From Laccaria trichodermophora (taxonomy: Eukaryota; Basidiomycota; Agaricomycetes; Agaricales; Hydnangiaceae), in contig JACTVC010000008.1 of NCBI GenBank assembly GCA_018417955.1, positions 372,001 through 436,000 of the forward strand: a DNA stretch of 64,000 nt, in the 5' to 3' direction. A program made the translations under genes and the position numbers. The notes beneath the pieces are model-generated. The model ran no database searches. It had not been told where the DNA came from and saw only the letters and a list, made by a program, of their open reading frames with translations. Of the stretch, positions 11,978 to 23,559 are shown in pieces (within the stretch, counting starts at the first letter, position 1; every line of letters starts with the position of its first letter).

Positions 11978-12345
11978 ACCTCGCACACTGCCATGCTCGT
12001 CGATAAGAAGATTATCGTGTTTGGCAGGGGCAACGTACTCCAACACCACTTACGTACTCCAACGCCACTTACGTTCTCGACACCACCACTCGATGCTTGA
12101 CATGACCCACACCTGACCGCACAGAGAGCCCACGCAGCCGTATTATATAAATGCGGAGTATGGGTTTTCGGCGGTGGGAACAGGTTGACCGCCTTGAACG
12201 ATGTGTGGATGTTGGAGGTTGGACCAGGGGGTAATGGAGTCGTGGGGCCGACGGGGGAAAAGGCGATGCGCTGGGAGGAGGTGGAGATGTCTGGGTGGAG
12301 ACCCAGTGTGCGGGGGTGCCATACTGCGACACTCTTTTTTCCCTC
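11978..12345 (+). pseudogene. Kelch-repeat protein fragment captured inside hAT-like element
   Basis: Two degenerate Kelch blades are readable on the plus strand. HTAMLVDKKIIVFGRGN (about 11984-12034) is followed after a gap by RAHAAVLYKCGVWVFGGGNR (about 12125-12186), then LTALNDVWMLEVGP and RWEEVEMSGWRPSVRGCHTATLF (to about 12340). Kelch blades carry a hydrophobic stretch, a GG pair and spaced Y/W residues; the pattern VFGGGNR...LNDVWMLEV fits. Frames shift between blades and no start, stop or splice set is complete, so it is a relic. In fungi such proteins include polarity factors of the Tea1 type; which parent gene this came from cannot be said. Its position between the element's termini makes it a candidate transduplicated host fragment. 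Confidence 0.6.
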
Positions 12346-13119
12346 TCGTCGCCATTGCCATTGCCTCCAGGAACAGAACAATTTAGAGGAGCCGCACTCC
12401 TCTCTTCTTCACATCATCCCCACTCAGCGCTCAATCCCTGCTTGGTCTTTTCACCTTCCCGCCGCCACTCTCCTCGCCTCTATTCCCATACCCTCAGCGG
12501 TTTCCCCAGCACACGTAAAAATGCCAGCCCCCCACCTAGCCTAGGCCTCTTTCCATGTAGTTCATGTAATTCATCATGTACCTACTGGCTCATGCAAATA
12601 ATTTGGTTCTCAGTAAATACTTCTAACCAGAAAATCCATTTACAAAGGCCTGGGAGCTGTAGAAAGGGCTTCGCAGTGAGTACGACAGTGGCGCGACTTT
12701 GGGCGCGACTCGGACATGCACAGAACTGAATTGGATCACGTGTATTCAATTGACCTCTAACTCCGCTATAGTGTGCCGGTCAGCCGCCGTACACCCCGTA
12801 CAAATCCCTGTACTTTTTACCCCCCGTACTTTCCAATTCACGGACGGCCTCGAATCTCTCGGAATCTGTTGGAATTTGACTGGAATATACTTTCCATTGG
12901 AATTCCATGGAATCTGGTTGGAATTCCAATGGATTCCAATGGAAACTGTTCCAGGAGGCTCCCAGATTCTGACCATTTCCACCAGATTCCATTGGAATTT
13001 CCATGGAATTGGAAACCAGAATGGCTGAGGCTCCAGCCAACTAGTTTCCGTCAGAATTCCATGGAATTCCGACATTCCGCTTGGAATCCACCGGAACTCA
13101 TGGGGGATGGTAAAGACCT

Positions 13120-14060
13120 CGAAAATGTGGTCAAAAAAACATCTGGATTTGTATTTAACATGCTGAATGTCATTACCCCGAAAATGTGGCTGAAAAAATG
13201 TCCAGAGTTGTAGTTGACTTGGTCAATGTCACTGCTCCAAAAATGCGGCCGAAAAAACATCCAGATTTGTATTTAACATGGTGAATGTCATTGCCCTGAA
13301 AATGCGGCCGAAAAAATGTCCGGATTTGTGATTAACTTGGTGAACATCACTGCTCTGAAAATGCGGCTGAAAAGACATCTGGATTTGTATTAGTGCAACA
13401 ATGTCCGAAGTTTCGGATGTAATTTTTACATGGACCAGACAACCCCCTGCAGAATGCTCTGAAGTCCGAAATTTTTTAAGTTACTTCCATCCAGATATAA
13501 TGGTCCCCATAGACTGCACCAATGTCCGAAATTTCAGATGTAATTTTGACAAGGCCAGACAACCCCCATTGAACGCTCCAATGTCCAAAATTTAGTACTT
13601 CAAGTACCCGAAAATGTGGCCAAAAAAACATCCGGATCTGTATTTAACACGCTGAATGTCATTGCCCCGAAAATACAGCTGAAAAAATGTCTGGAGTTGT
13701 AGTTGACTTGGTCAATGTCACTGCTCCGAAAATGCGGCCGAAAAAACATCTGGATTTGTATTTAACATGGTGAATGTCATTGCCCCGAAAATGCGGCCCA
13801 AAAAATGTCCAGATTTGCGACTAACTTGGTGAACATCACTGCTCTGAAAATGTGGCCGAAAAAACATCTGGATTTGTATTTAACATGGTAAATGTCATTG
13901 CCCCGAAAATGCGGCCGAAAAAACATCCGGATTTGTGATTAACTTGGTGAACATCACTGATCTGAAAATGTGGCTGAAAAAACATCCGGATTTGTATTAG
14001 TGCAACAATGGCCAAAATTTCGGATGTAATTTTGACATGGACCAGACAACCCCCCACGGA
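13120..14060. repeat. Tandem array, right part (AAAATGCGGCCGAAAAAACATC units)
   Basis: Continuation of the 9769-10311 array after the hAT-like insertion. Two alternating unit types are seen: ...GTATTTAACATGGTGAATGTCATTGCCCCG and ...GTGATTAACTTGGTGAACATCACTGCTCTG, joined by AAAATGCGGCCGAAAAAA. The array ends in GACATGGACCAGACAACCCCCC and is the left arm of a larger inverted structure whose right arm is 14546-15108. Confidence 0.8.
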
Positions 14061-15108
14061 ATACGTTGATGTCTGAAATTCTAGACTACAAAACTTTGTA
14101 GTGTCTGCTTTTTAGACTACACAATTTTGTAATGACCAGTTGAACTCAGGCAGAACTCTCTCAATTCTTAACTGATTTGGATGTTCTTGGGCTTGTTTTG
14201 ACAGGTAAACCCGTGGGGTTGTAGGTATGGGTACTCTACAGGTCATGTACAGGCCACTTGTCCGATATTTATAGGTTTTTTAGTGTCCTTGATCATGAAT
14301 GAGTATATGGGTTCATGGGTCTATGGTTGAAGGAGTGAAAAGGGTGGACATTTTGCCATTGCTGTATCATTGGTTTACTATGTATATAAGTATATATATG
14401 TTCATGGAGATATGGTTCAAGGAGTGAGAATGACATAGTTCAATCTTAAAACTAAGTGAAATACCGGAATGTCAAATTGTCCATCCTTTTCACTCCTTCA
14501 ATGATAGTCCCATGAACCTATGTACTTATTCATAGTGAAGGACTGGGGGGTTGTCTGGTCCATGTCAAAATTACATCCAAAATTTTGGCCATTGTTGCAC
14601 TAATACAAATCTGGATGTTGTTTCGGCCGCATTTTCGGATCAGTGATGTTCACCAAGTTAATCACAAATCCAGACATTTTTTCGGCCATATTTTCGGGGC
14701 AATGACATTCAGCGTGTTAAATACAGATCCGGATGTTTTTTTGGCCACATTTTCGGGTACTTGAAGTACTAAATTTCGGACATTGGAGCATTCTATGGGG
14801 GTTGTCTGGCCTTGTCAAAATTACATCTGAAATTTCGGACATTGGTGCAGTCTATGGGGATCATTATATCTGGATGGAAGTAACTTAAAAAATTTCGGAC
14901 TTCAGAGCATTCTGCAGGGGGTTGTCTGGTCCATGTAAAAATTATATCCGAAACTTCGGACATTGTTGCACTAATACAAATCCAGATGTTTTTTCGGCCG
15001 CATTTTCAGATCAGTGATGTTCACCAAGTTAATCACAAATCCGGACATTTTTTCGGCCGCATTTTCAGGGCAATGACATTCAGCATGTTAAATACAAATC
15101 CAGATGTT
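14061..15108. repeat. Palindromic core and inverted right arm of foldback array
   Basis: From about 14546 the sequence is the reverse complement of the array on the left (GGGGGTTGTCTGGTCCATGTC..., then CGGCCGCATTTTCGG). Between the arms, about 14285-14345 (TTCATGGG...TGAAGGAGTGAAAAGG) pairs with about 14478-14540 (CCTTTTCACTCCTTCA...CCCATGAA), so the centre is itself an inverted repeat. A short ACTACAAA-motif stretch lies at 14085-14130. The whole behaves like a foldback element with array-type arms; its termini are not resolved. Confidence 0.65.
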
Positions 15109-15109
15109 C

Positions 15110-16060
15110 ACATCTGTGGAGCTCTAGCTGGTGGCCCACAGATGTAATGGACCAATGGGCTTAACAAATGGTGTGGCCCATGGGTGCCACAGAAGACCTG
15201 TTGGCCCATGGGTCCAACAGCAACAATGGGTGTCCACAGATGTAATGGAGTGGTAGGTAATCCATCAGTCCGCAGATAAAAGAATTGCTGGTTGACGGGG
15301 GTAACAGAACAAGAGCAGGTCCGCAGATGAGAGTGCAGCCTGCAGGTGTAATGGAACAAGAGCTTGTCCATGGATGTAACGGCACAATTGCTGGTCCACG
15401 GGTGTAATGGAATAACGGTCTGTGAATGTAAAGGCACAATTGTTGGTCCATTTTGCAGGCCAGCTGCAAACATGGCCCACAGGTGGGGGGCTGATGGAAG
15501 AGGGTCAATTGGTCAAGGAGCAGCAGGTGGTCCATGGGTGGCCACAGGTGTAACAGAGCAGCAGGTAATCTGTGGGTGTAATCGGAGACCCATGGGGGAG
15601 CCACAAATGGTCTGTGGCTGTAATTGGAAACCCACGGGCCAAACAGAAGAAGGTTCCATGGATCTAAGGGAACAAGAGCTGGACATCGTGGGTGTAACAG
15701 AATAAGATACCGCAGGTGTAATGGACCTATTGTCGACCTGTGGGGTAACGGAACATAATCTGGCCTGTGTGGCGACCCACGGGGCTAACAGAACAAGAGC
15801 TGCCCCATGGGGGTAATGAACAACAGCCAGCCCAAGGGTGTAATGGATCAATTGTTGATCCGCGGGGGTAATGGAACATGATCTGGCCTGCATGGCGACC
15901 CGCAGGGGTAACAGAACACGAGCTACCCCATGGGGGTAACTGCACAATAGCCAACCCACAGGTGTAATTGCACAATTGTGCGGCCATGGGTCCAATAGAA
16001 CAGGAGTGGACCCACAGGTTTACTGGACCAAAGCCCACACCCACAAAATTCAAATAATCA
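15110..16060. repeat. Degenerate repeat, CCCACAGGTGTAATGGA-type units
   Basis: Loosely repeated phrases such as GGTGTAATGGAACAAGAGC, GGCCCATGGG and GGGGGTAACAGAACA recur through about 950 bp with no fixed period. I see no gene here: apparent open frames on the minus strand are built from the repeat. Confidence 0.65.
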
Positions 16061-17200
16061 TTGGGCTAACCTATGAACTATAGCTTATATCATGGCATGG
16101 GCCCAACTTACAAGCCATAGCATTGAAATTTTACCATTGGGCCCAACCTGTTCCCTTAACAAATACCTTACATTAGGCCCAACCATCTCCCTTAACAATT
16201 TCCCTTCATTGGGCCCAACTATCAATGGTACCTTAATACCGTCATATATCAACAGCCAAAATTACCCCCATTTAAGCCATGTGGCCAATCTATAAACCCT
16301 TAGCTTGAACTGTGGCACCGTCATTGGGCCCAACAATCAAATATACATATTGTCATGTTGTTGGGCCAATGTATAGTATCATAATGTCTTTTGTAATTGG
16401 GCCCATTGGGGTAGCCCTATGACTTATTGGGACAATTGTCAATTTCTATTGTTATGGTTCCATAGCGTATCTACTGAATGCCCTGAGGAATCCCATGCTC
16501 AATTCGCTTGGTGGGCCCTCCATTCAACACTTTAAAATGCTTTCCAGTCCTACATGATAATTATAAAACTTATCAAGATATGTTATCAGTTGATTTACTC
16601 AATGGAATTTGTTCCAGGTGGGCACTAGCTTTTTCATCCATCTAAATAGACTGGATTGGTGTCCATATCAATTGAACATGCCAACACTCCACTTCCAGCC
16701 ATTCAGCTCTTCATGATCAAACACTGCATGTGAGCATGGAGTTAGAACTCTTATCTAAGTTAATGCTTTTGTCTCCTGATTTCTCTCCATACTAAGCAAA
16801 ATCCAAGTTTACCTCAAGTCAACAATGCCTTTGTCTCCTTATTTCTCCATAGCAAAATTGGTCTATTCTCATGATGATGAATGAGTACTATATTTGTTGG
16901 CTAGCTGGCTTTCAAGTAAAATCTAATTGGAACTGTTTGGGGCTCTTGGGAGTCCCAATATAAAATTAATTTGGATGGGATTCCCTTGGGTGAGGGAATC
17001 CCATGCAACATATTTTCAGGACTCCCACAGACCTTGGATTCCCAAGGACAGAGGAAGAAACCACGGAAGTCCAGGTAAATACCATGGGAGTACCTGGCTA
17101 TCCCCAGGGGACTCCAAGAATTAGGTGGGACATACCATGGTATTGGACCCTCATAGGGTAGTCTTATAGGCATGGACTAACTACCCTAAGAGGGTAGGGT
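16061..17200. other. Repeat-derived intergenic DNA, GGGCCCAA and GGGATTCCC motifs
   Basis: 16090-16450 contains repeated ATTGGGCCCAAC phrases. 16451-16900 shows nothing I can name. 16930-17170 is rich in GGGACTCC/GGAATCCC inverted motifs and CCATGG, resembling the subterminal zones of the TIR elements elsewhere in the window. No gene supported. Confidence 0.4.
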
Positions 17201-17214
17201 TAGGTGGTTGCCTG

Positions 17215-17882
17215 AAGTGTCTGAAGAACAGAAGCAGGTTTGATCATGTGTTGACATGCTGCTACATGCGCTTACTTTTCACAGTTTTGGGAAGATAAAT
17301 CGAAGGCTGCTTTGCAAAATCAATGACATATTCAACATGTGTAGCAGGGATTCCACCTTTTCCATGCCCGTCATGTATAATGGATTAAATGTCTATTACA
17401 TAATCATTGCACAATTCGATATTTCTAGATTTATGTTGTTCTGATGTTGACCTTGTAATATTGAATTGAATCAAATTGGGGTCAAGGTAGTCTGCTTCAA
17501 ATCTGTTTGTATAGAATTCTGTTGATAAAACAACATCTTAGGCAATCAGAATTAAAACAATGTAAAGATGTTGTTTTATCAACAGAATTCTATACAAACA
17601 GATTTGAAACAGACTACCTTGACCCCAATTTGATTCAATTCAATATTACAAGGCCAACATCAGAACAACATAAATCTAGAAATATCGAATTGCACAATGA
17701 TTATGTATTAGACATTTAATCGATTATACATGATGGGCATGGAAAAGGTGGAATCCCTGCTACACATGTTGAATATGTCATTGATTTTGCAAAGTGGCCT
17801 TCGATTTATCTTCCCAAAACTGTGAAAAGTAAGCACATGTAGCAGCATGTCAACACATGATCGAACCTGCTTCTGTTCTTCA
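17215..17882. repeat. Inverted duplication (arms of about 320 bp) carrying an exon and intron
   Basis: Left arm about 17218-17543 and right arm about 17560-17880 are near-identical in opposite orientation, with a short loop around 17544-17560. The right arm continues the minus-strand pseudogene 17560-19688 and includes its ...SEEQKQ exon end, a 49-nt GT-AG intron and the next exon start. The left arm is the same stretch inverted, so a gene 3' part was folded back on itself. Confidence 0.85.
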
Positions 17883-19688
17883 GAAAGGTTGTTGTAATAA
17901 ATCTTGAATTCATCTGTTGTACCTTGAAGGTTATTCTTAACCCATTCAAGAGCACAGAGGTTTCTTGGTTGAACATTGATAAGTAATAAGGGGGAATTAT
18001 TCATACTTTACATACCTGGCTGTGGTAGTCTTAGTGGGCCGCATTTGAGATCCCCTTGAGCGTTTTTGGCCATTGTTGGCCATAGCTGGAGACGGCAGCA
18101 CCAATGTACTAGGCAGATTGGCAGCCGTAGCTGGAGACAGCAGTGCCGAGGTACTAGGCAGATTGGCAGCCACTGACATAGATGCATCTGCAGATGGTGC
18201 AGGAATTTGATACAAAAGTGGTGCCACAGGTTGAGGTTGATGAAAATAAGTTAGTGGCACATCGGACTCAGTGAGTGCAAGGGGGTTTCCAATCTATAAG
18301 AAAGGAAGTTGTATCATCAAATGACCACATCAATATGTAGTGTCACTTTACTGTGAAATTTAAATTATAGGGCTGGGGAATGGGCATATAACACCCTTCC
18401 TGTTTATTAGTGACACATGTCTTAATTCATCAGCTAGGAGAGTAACATAATAAACGTACTTGGGATGAAATGGGCACTGGTACAGGCTCAGGCCCTAGAG
18501 GGGTTCCTGGGATTACATTAATCATTGGTGGATGTACCTAGAAGCTCAATGTGAGGCAAAAGGGAGAGAGAATAAACTTGATGGTCTTACTGTGTTGAAT
18601 AAGCCACCCTTGGGCCGTTCCTCTGGAATGCTAGACAGCGGTTGGGCAAGCAACTCGCTGCCACTGTTGAGCTGTACCTTTGGCCTCTTCATTGCAGGAG
18701 CGTTATCTACATGACTGTCAGCGGGGCATTTACCCTCCTTGGTTTTTTTCTTTAACCAGTTGTGGTGCCATGAAGGGTAGTTATTGATGGCAACAAGATT
18801 TGCCTTCCAGTCTCCAGCACAGAATCAGAGCTCTATGAAACACTTTGCCATAGATTCATTGTGGGTAGCCAGACTGGTCGCATCCCCATCACTCCAGGTT
18901 GTAGGTAGCTTGTCATCTAAAGCCATCTGAACCCAAAGTGACCTGGCATAGCGACGAATTTCTGCGGCTCGATATCCATCAATCACTGTACTGTCCTCAA
19001 GTTCAATGTCCTTCATGGCAACATTGATACCTTTGGCAGCTTGATGTCTACCATGTGCACAGGCTGGACCAGGTGACAGGGAAGGCTCCTTGAACCCTTC
19101 TTCTTCTTTGTCAAGCTCAGGAAACACTTCCCCCTCCTCATCTACCTCAAGAACTGGCACCTGCACCGCTGACTTCCAATCCTGCCTAGTCCAAAACCGG
19201 ATTTTGGGGTAATCCTCTCGATGGAGAGCAACAATGTGGTTCTTGGTATGGGCTGCTGGAATACGGACCAACAACATCTGATATGCCTCCCTGTTGGTCC
19301 AGTTAGATTGTCAAGAAGATTTGAAAGTTGCTTCTCACATTAGAGTCTCATATTTACTTTCAAGTGCCATGTTTCTACTCAGCAGTGATGTGTTCTCCTG
19401 CTGTGACTCATTGAACCAGGCAAGAAGCTGGTGATACTGGGATACAAGAGGATTTCCGGCACTGGCATTAGACCGACTAGAGTCTGAGTTCCATGGCTAA
19501 CATGCAATAGCAGTCAATGTAGAGAATCAAGCAACAAAATTTATACCATTTGCTGTTGAGGTGCACCAACGCTGTGTGAAGTGGCAGAGGCACTTGGCAG
19601 AGATCCTGATAATGAGTAACTGGGGGTGAAAGGCCTAACAAAACCTCCATCTGAGGAAACAGGACTGGGTACTCGAATGGAGTCCATT
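17560..19688 (-). pseudogene. Repeat-associated hypothetical protein, stop-ridden
   Basis: An ATG at 19688 starts MDSIRVPSPVSSDGGFVRPF. A GTATAA/TGTTAG intron follows, and then PWNSDSSRSNASAG. The central block (about 18830-19270) is well formed: YPKIRFWTRQDWKSAV, then AAKGINVAMKDIELEDST and AAEIRRYARSLWVQMA. I associate these motifs with an uncharacterised family multiplied in agaricomycete repeat DNA (recollection, not a search). Downstream exons read FCAGDWKANLVAINNYPSWHHNW, a basic stretch, and a Ser/Pro/Ala-rich tail ending NVQPRNLCALEWVKNN. The frame is broken by TGA at the FIEL/FCAG junction (about 18825), where an Arg CGA would fit, and by TGA in the exon ending ...ETLM. Function unknown; no catalytic motif seen. 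Confidence 0.6.
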
Positions 19689-19841
19689 GTGATGGGAATG
19701 GACAAAGACAAGGATGTTGAACAAACACAATATATTAAATTTGGATACAAAGCCTGACAAATATTCGCGACATGATGATACACCCATGACAAGTCTGCCC
19801 ATAAACGATACACTACCCCGGTCCACAAGCTACGAAACTAA

Positions 19842-22800
19842 TCAGACTGCTGGACCTGAGGCCCGGTATTGCAAGCGCGAGGAACCAGGGCCAGGGCCAG
19901 GATGGATTGGTCTGTCTACAGTATCCTTCTGGGGCATCGGACGCGACTGCTTTGTTTTTTTGCGATCTGGAGCCCTGCTTTTGCGTTTCTTAGTCTTGAA
20001 ACTGGCATAGTTGTAAGTTTGTTCTTGCAGGTCTTCGCAGACATCTTGAGCAGCAACAAGAACTTCTTTGAATGATTTGCAGGTGGCAGGGCCAGTCAAC
20101 AACTCATGCATTTTCTTGTGAAGGCCCTCAGGGTAAATGAGGTTGATAAGCATGGTGATATGAGAAGCGATAGGTCTCCAGTAATTGGTGATGAATTGCT
20201 CTGGCTCAAGGCGCATGTTGTCGATGTCTAGATGCTTGTAATCCTTGATGAAATGAAGTATATGTTCATGGTGCCATCTAGCTATGCTGTAGTCTTGCTT
20301 CACCTCAGTTGAAGATTTAGCAGTGGGTCCACATGTAAAGTGCACAATATGAAGAATGACCAAGAGCATTGACTTCAAGAGGTTGTGATGGTTGCATTAG
20401 GTCAATGGACATACAGTGACTAGGCAAAAGTCTTGCACCACACAAATAATTCTATATCCTCTCCAAGTTCAAAGAAATGGTTACCATATATATATGGTAA
20501 TATACATATAATCTATATATATCTTTGACATAAATATGAGATCTGGATCTCATGCTCTGCTCCATGTAGGAAAAAATGAAAAAATGGGGTTTTGAGAGTT
20601 TTACAGATACTTCATGTGTGGGTCTAAAAAAATGTGAAGAATTAAGTACTTGCTAACTCAAGTATACAGCACTTTGAATCATATCAATTGGATTGGCGGT
20701 TTTTGAGATATAGGTGTAAGAAAAGGGCTTATTTTGGTCAAATGTGGTGAAATATGGACTATTTGACCAAAACAAGCTCTTTTCTTACACCTATATCTCA
20801 ACAACCACTAATCCAATTGATATGATTCAAAGTGCTGTATACTTGAGTTAGCAAGTACTTAATTCTTCACATTTTTCTAGACCCTTACATGAAGTATCTG
20901 TAAAACTCTCAAAACCCCATTTTTTCATTTTTTCCTACATGGAGCAGAGCATGAGATCCAGATCTCATATTTATGTCAAAGATATATATAGATTATATGT
21001 ATATTACCATATATATATGGTAACCATTTCTTTGAACTTGGAGAGGATATAGAATTATTTGTGTGGTGCAAGACTTTTGCCTAGTCACTGTATAGGGCAC
21101 AGTCCCCTACAGATAATTAATATATGAATGCACAAAGGTGACTTCGATGTACAGATGTCTTTGCAGAAATTGTATTCTTCGGGCACGAATAGTCAAAATC
21201 AATTACACTTCCACCAGAACCCAAGCTGTGGGGGAACCTGGTGTCTGTACTAGGCAGCACCGTCTCCCAGGGTATCAAGCCATTGTCCTTAGTACCAAAT
21301 GACAAAGAATTTCCGATACCTGGGTTGACTGTAGTGGTGGTAGGGGAATTCCCTGACGATGACCCAGAGAGAGGGGCATTCGCTAATTGCTTATCAGCAG
21401 TGGTAGACAGTTGATGCATGGCAGCATCCAAAGCAGCAAGAATGCTGGGAAGAAATCTGACAATGACGACATTGCTAATGGAAATGTCGCCATGCACCAA
21501 ACCACATTTATTGTGCAGAAACTCAAGTTCTATGAAAGGTTCAGCAATTGAATTGCAATATGGTTGAGTAAAATTGAGCACTCATGATCCACGATGTCTA
21601 TCAATGCCTGCAGACATTCAACACATGAACGGTATGAGGTGATGGGATCTCCAATTGGACCAGTGACAATACAATGATGAATACATGTGGGGACCAGGGT
21701 CGTTACATATCCTCTAGGTTCATCAGTGTGGTTGACACAATCTTCACCAGCAACAAACCTTGGCCTGAGAAATCGAGAGTGATTGTCAGTGGAGCCCTCC
21801 GCATTGGCTATCCTACTGATTTTCTTGATGTGATCAATCTCGGAGCTTTGGTGAGTGGCTAAAATCCACAAGTCTTTGAAGATGTGAAAATGGCCACGTG
21901 TGTCCTTGACAATGTAGACACAGGTTCCCTGGCCAAAAAGGTATGGACATGAGTGTACTTCCTGGATAATTGTGAAAACTTGTTGGTCGATGAGCACTTC
22001 CGTCGGATTGCTGGTGAAGTGATTGAGAGTGACACGGGTATCGACTCCAAGCAGCTCCTCGCTTCCAAATGTGAGGGCGAAGATTATACAAGCAAGAGTC
22101 AAAGCATCGTAGCCCTTGAGGTGAGCTGGCTTGGTTTGAATGGCACCAGCTTGATCAATGAGGGTAAAGAAGTACATCATGTCGGCGCCTTTGCCATAGA
22201 ACCCAAGGCCGAGAATATACCGGCAATGTAGTTGAGAGTCAAAGACGACAGCAGCCTTTGACACCAGCATCTCAATGAGCGAATGATGATGGTTTGATTT
22301 AACGGATACTTCAACCAAAGCTTGGACTAACGGCCATATAACATGGCCATTGGGAGAGACGTCAGGAGTGAGGTTATGTTTTGTATTGTGGTCAATGAGA
22401 ACGATATCAGGTTTCCAAATGAGGAATCCTCCATGAAGCAGTTTGATGCAGCCCTCATCATCAAAGATATGACCTGGCTGTGTGATCGACTGATCATTTC
22501 TGGAAGCCTGGTCAGTAGAATTGGTTGACGATGCAGGATGATGAATGCCACCTAATAATTTGCCCACAGAATTCAACCATTCCATTGCTGTTCTCTCGCT
22601 TGAAGTGTTGAGAGGCTGGTAAAAGGTGTGGTCACCAACTTGTTGCGTACTCCTTCCCAGCCACAGCTCTTTGTTGGTAGAAATGAGGTTTGGATCAAAG
22701 GGTACAGGGAGTTTTTGGGAGGAAAGAAGATGTTTGACCCAAGTGGGTGGGGCATTTGTAACAATATTCGTTTTAGCGGTGTTCACGGCATTGATATGTC

Positions 22801-23294
22801 CTGCGGTCGAGTATTTCTTGGAGTGTGTCTTCTCCCATGTGCCAACATTGTCAACAGATGGCATATTGGAACTACTATGCTGCTGTCCTAGACCCTCCGC
22901 ACTGATGTATTCCTTGAATATGTCAGGGTGGGTGAGAGAGGTCCAGCAGATGGGACAAGGAAGGGTGGGTGGTACACACCAAGTGTCCTTCCTCGCTGCT
23001 TCATCATCAGCTGCTTGTATCAAAGGAGGGATCCCTCTCAGATCAATGACACCGGTAGTGCTCGTGCTGCTGTTCATGATTCTGGATTGATCGCGGGGAT
23101 CTCTGAGTTGCTCTCAGACCAGGCGAAGCTGTATATTGATGGATCGACCTTGGATGTGAGCTTAGGCTTTCTAGACTGCATGGAGGGGAAGGCTGGAAGA
23201 TTGGAGCCATAGTCAGAGCAAGATGAGAGGCAGAAAGATCCGGAGGCAGAGTGTGAGGAAGATAAACTGGCAGAGTGAGGGTGGGAGTGAGGCA
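19842..23294 (-). pseudogene. FunK1 fungal-type protein kinase, split by a MITE
   Basis: FunK1-type kinase on the minus strand. The N-lobe region is one long open stretch (23077 to about 21590). A GTGCTC/TTCATAG intron (about 21532-21584) joins it in frame to LEFLHNKCGLVHGDISISN, with the catalytic-loop HGDIS. The DFG-equivalent follows as SVIDFDYS (about 21175-21200). Next comes a 46-nt intron, then GTVPY, where the 677-bp MITE at 20414-21090 sits. Beyond it, MSIDLM continues the activation segment. The C-lobe continues from about 20378 (SMLLVILHIVHFTCGPT), after a one-base shift near 20385, to a stop at 19842 behind a basic Lys/Arg tail. The start is uncertain: ATG 23077 begins the clean frame, while a Ser-rich frame from ATG 23294 is one base out of phase. 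Confidence 0.85.
20414..21090. mobile_element. Palindromic Tc1/mariner-type MITE (677 bp) inside FunK1
   Basis: An almost perfect full-length palindrome: the two halves mirror each other around about 20750, apart from a short loop and scattered differences. Termini are CAGTGACTAGGCAAAAGTCT and its inverse. TA flanks both ends (20412-20413 and 21091-21092), the Tc1/mariner target duplication. The first 28 terminal bases differ at only about three positions from those of the complete transposon at 40472-42077. No coding capacity. Confidence 0.92.
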
Positions 23295-23469
23295 TGTTGA
23301 ATGTTGACACTTTGGTGGTGTTTTGATCTCGGGAGGGGAAATGAAACACGTTCACCACCCAAAGACCGATTTGTCTTAAATAAGAAAAACAAATGAAATG
23401 GCAACAAAAGCAATCATGATTCAGAATTAAACCTTTCATGGATACCACCTAGATCTGTGATGTCTAGGC
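23295..23469. other. Upstream region of the FunK1 gene
   Basis: Sequence between the candidate upstream start of the kinase and the palindromic element. It should contain the kinase promoter; I see no defined motif. Confidence 0.3.
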
Positions 23470-23559
23470 CTGGTCGCCCTATGAGATAATAATACTGATC
23501 CTCTCCGACATGAGTACAAATGTGATGCCATTGTCACGGCGTGTGACATGGTTTCCTTT

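Larger units (their letters stand above)
10312..13119. mobile_element. Non-autonomous hAT-like element with captured DNA
   Basis: Left terminus CCAGTACTTTACCCTCCCCC, right terminus GGGGGATGGTAAAGACCT. Read inward, the two ends share CTTTACC-x-TCCCCCATGAGT, followed by subterminal GGAATTCC-rich repeats (10330-10470 and 12840-13090). Flanking CGAAAATG copies give an 8-bp target duplication. The interior holds a purine tract (10640-11060), a GTCGTC-rich satellite (11060-11510), a degenerate Kelch-gene fragment (about 11978-12345) and, near 12800, a second TIR-like start (TGTACTTTTTACCCCCC), suggesting a smaller related element nested at the right end. No transposase is present, so it would depend on a hAT transposase elsewhere. 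Confidence 0.75.
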
